Origin: an uncultured Synergistales bacterium
GTDB taxonomy: Bacteria > Synergistota > Synergistia > Synergistales > Aminobacteriaceae
Length of the DNA stretch: 5,661 nt
Direction of reading: 5' to 3'
Assembly: GCA_905233515.1 (NCBI GenBank)
Contig: CAJOEQ010000067.1
Span: 1-5,661 of the forward strand
Below the pieces are notes generated by a model. That model worked only from the letters and a program-made list of their open reading frames with translations, did not search any database and was not told where the DNA came from. Position 1 is the stretch's first letter. The number at the start of each line of letters is the position of its first letter. Positions 5,622-5,661 of the stretch are shown piece by piece. A program made the translations under genes and the position numbers.

Positions 5622-5661
5622 AAATTTATATTAATCGCAAGTCCGGCTATTTATTACGCTA

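Noticed and set aside
5631..5660. Short open minus-strand frame as the end of an upstream gene
   Set aside because: Only nine codons precede a TAA, with no recognisable sequence; the other two frames have stops at once. Nothing supports coding.
1..5661. CRISPR array, insertion sequence or tRNA gene
   Set aside because: No regularly spaced repeats, transposase, terminal inverted repeats or cloverleaf-forming segments were seen; the only large-scale repetition is the protease gene duplication.

Overview
The window reads as a piece of a bacterial chromosome, AT-rich at third codon positions, with every credible gene on the minus strand. The best taxonomic clue is the C-terminus of the two secreted proteases. 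Each ends in a Gly/Ser-rich stretch, a conserved Gly-Cys-Asn, a short hydrophobic helix and a basic end. I recognise this layout as the Synerg-CTERM type of sorting tail, so a Synergistota (Synergistetes) host is my inference; it rests on this one motif and was not searched.

In transcription order (right to left): (1) About 90 bases of upstream DNA hold a candidate promoter with a perfect TATAAT -10 box. (2) A 224-residue ABC transporter ATPase of the MacB/LolD/FtsE type starts at a TTG codon. (3) Fifty-two bases further on begins a tight cluster of three secreted proteins: a complete subtilisin-like serine protease (575 aa from the preferred start), a 121-residue protein with only the signal peptide and the propeptide-like part of the same family, and a second complete subtilisin-like protease (541 aa). 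Gaps within the cluster are 9 and 4 bases, so they are probably one operon with translational coupling. (4) A hairpin plus T-run ends this operon. (5) A candidate promoter overlapping that terminator precedes a DNA methyltransferase gene of the type III restriction-modification (Mod) kind. Its first 335 codons are in the window and the gene runs off the left edge.

The two proteases share signal peptide, N-terminal propeptide, Asp/His/Asn/Ser catalytic set, an extra helical segment before the last core helix, and the sorting tail. They are clearly products of tandem duplication that have since diverged. The small middle protein ends almost exactly where the propeptide of its neighbours meets the catalytic domain. 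It is either the stump of a third protease or, more interestingly, a free-standing propeptide that could act as inhibitor or folding helper for the flanking enzymes. The ABC ATPase has no permease partner in view, and its relation to the proteases is unknown. The methyltransferase is functionally separate. No gene-free stretch reaches 300 bases; I see no tRNA, rRNA, CRISPR array or insertion sequence.
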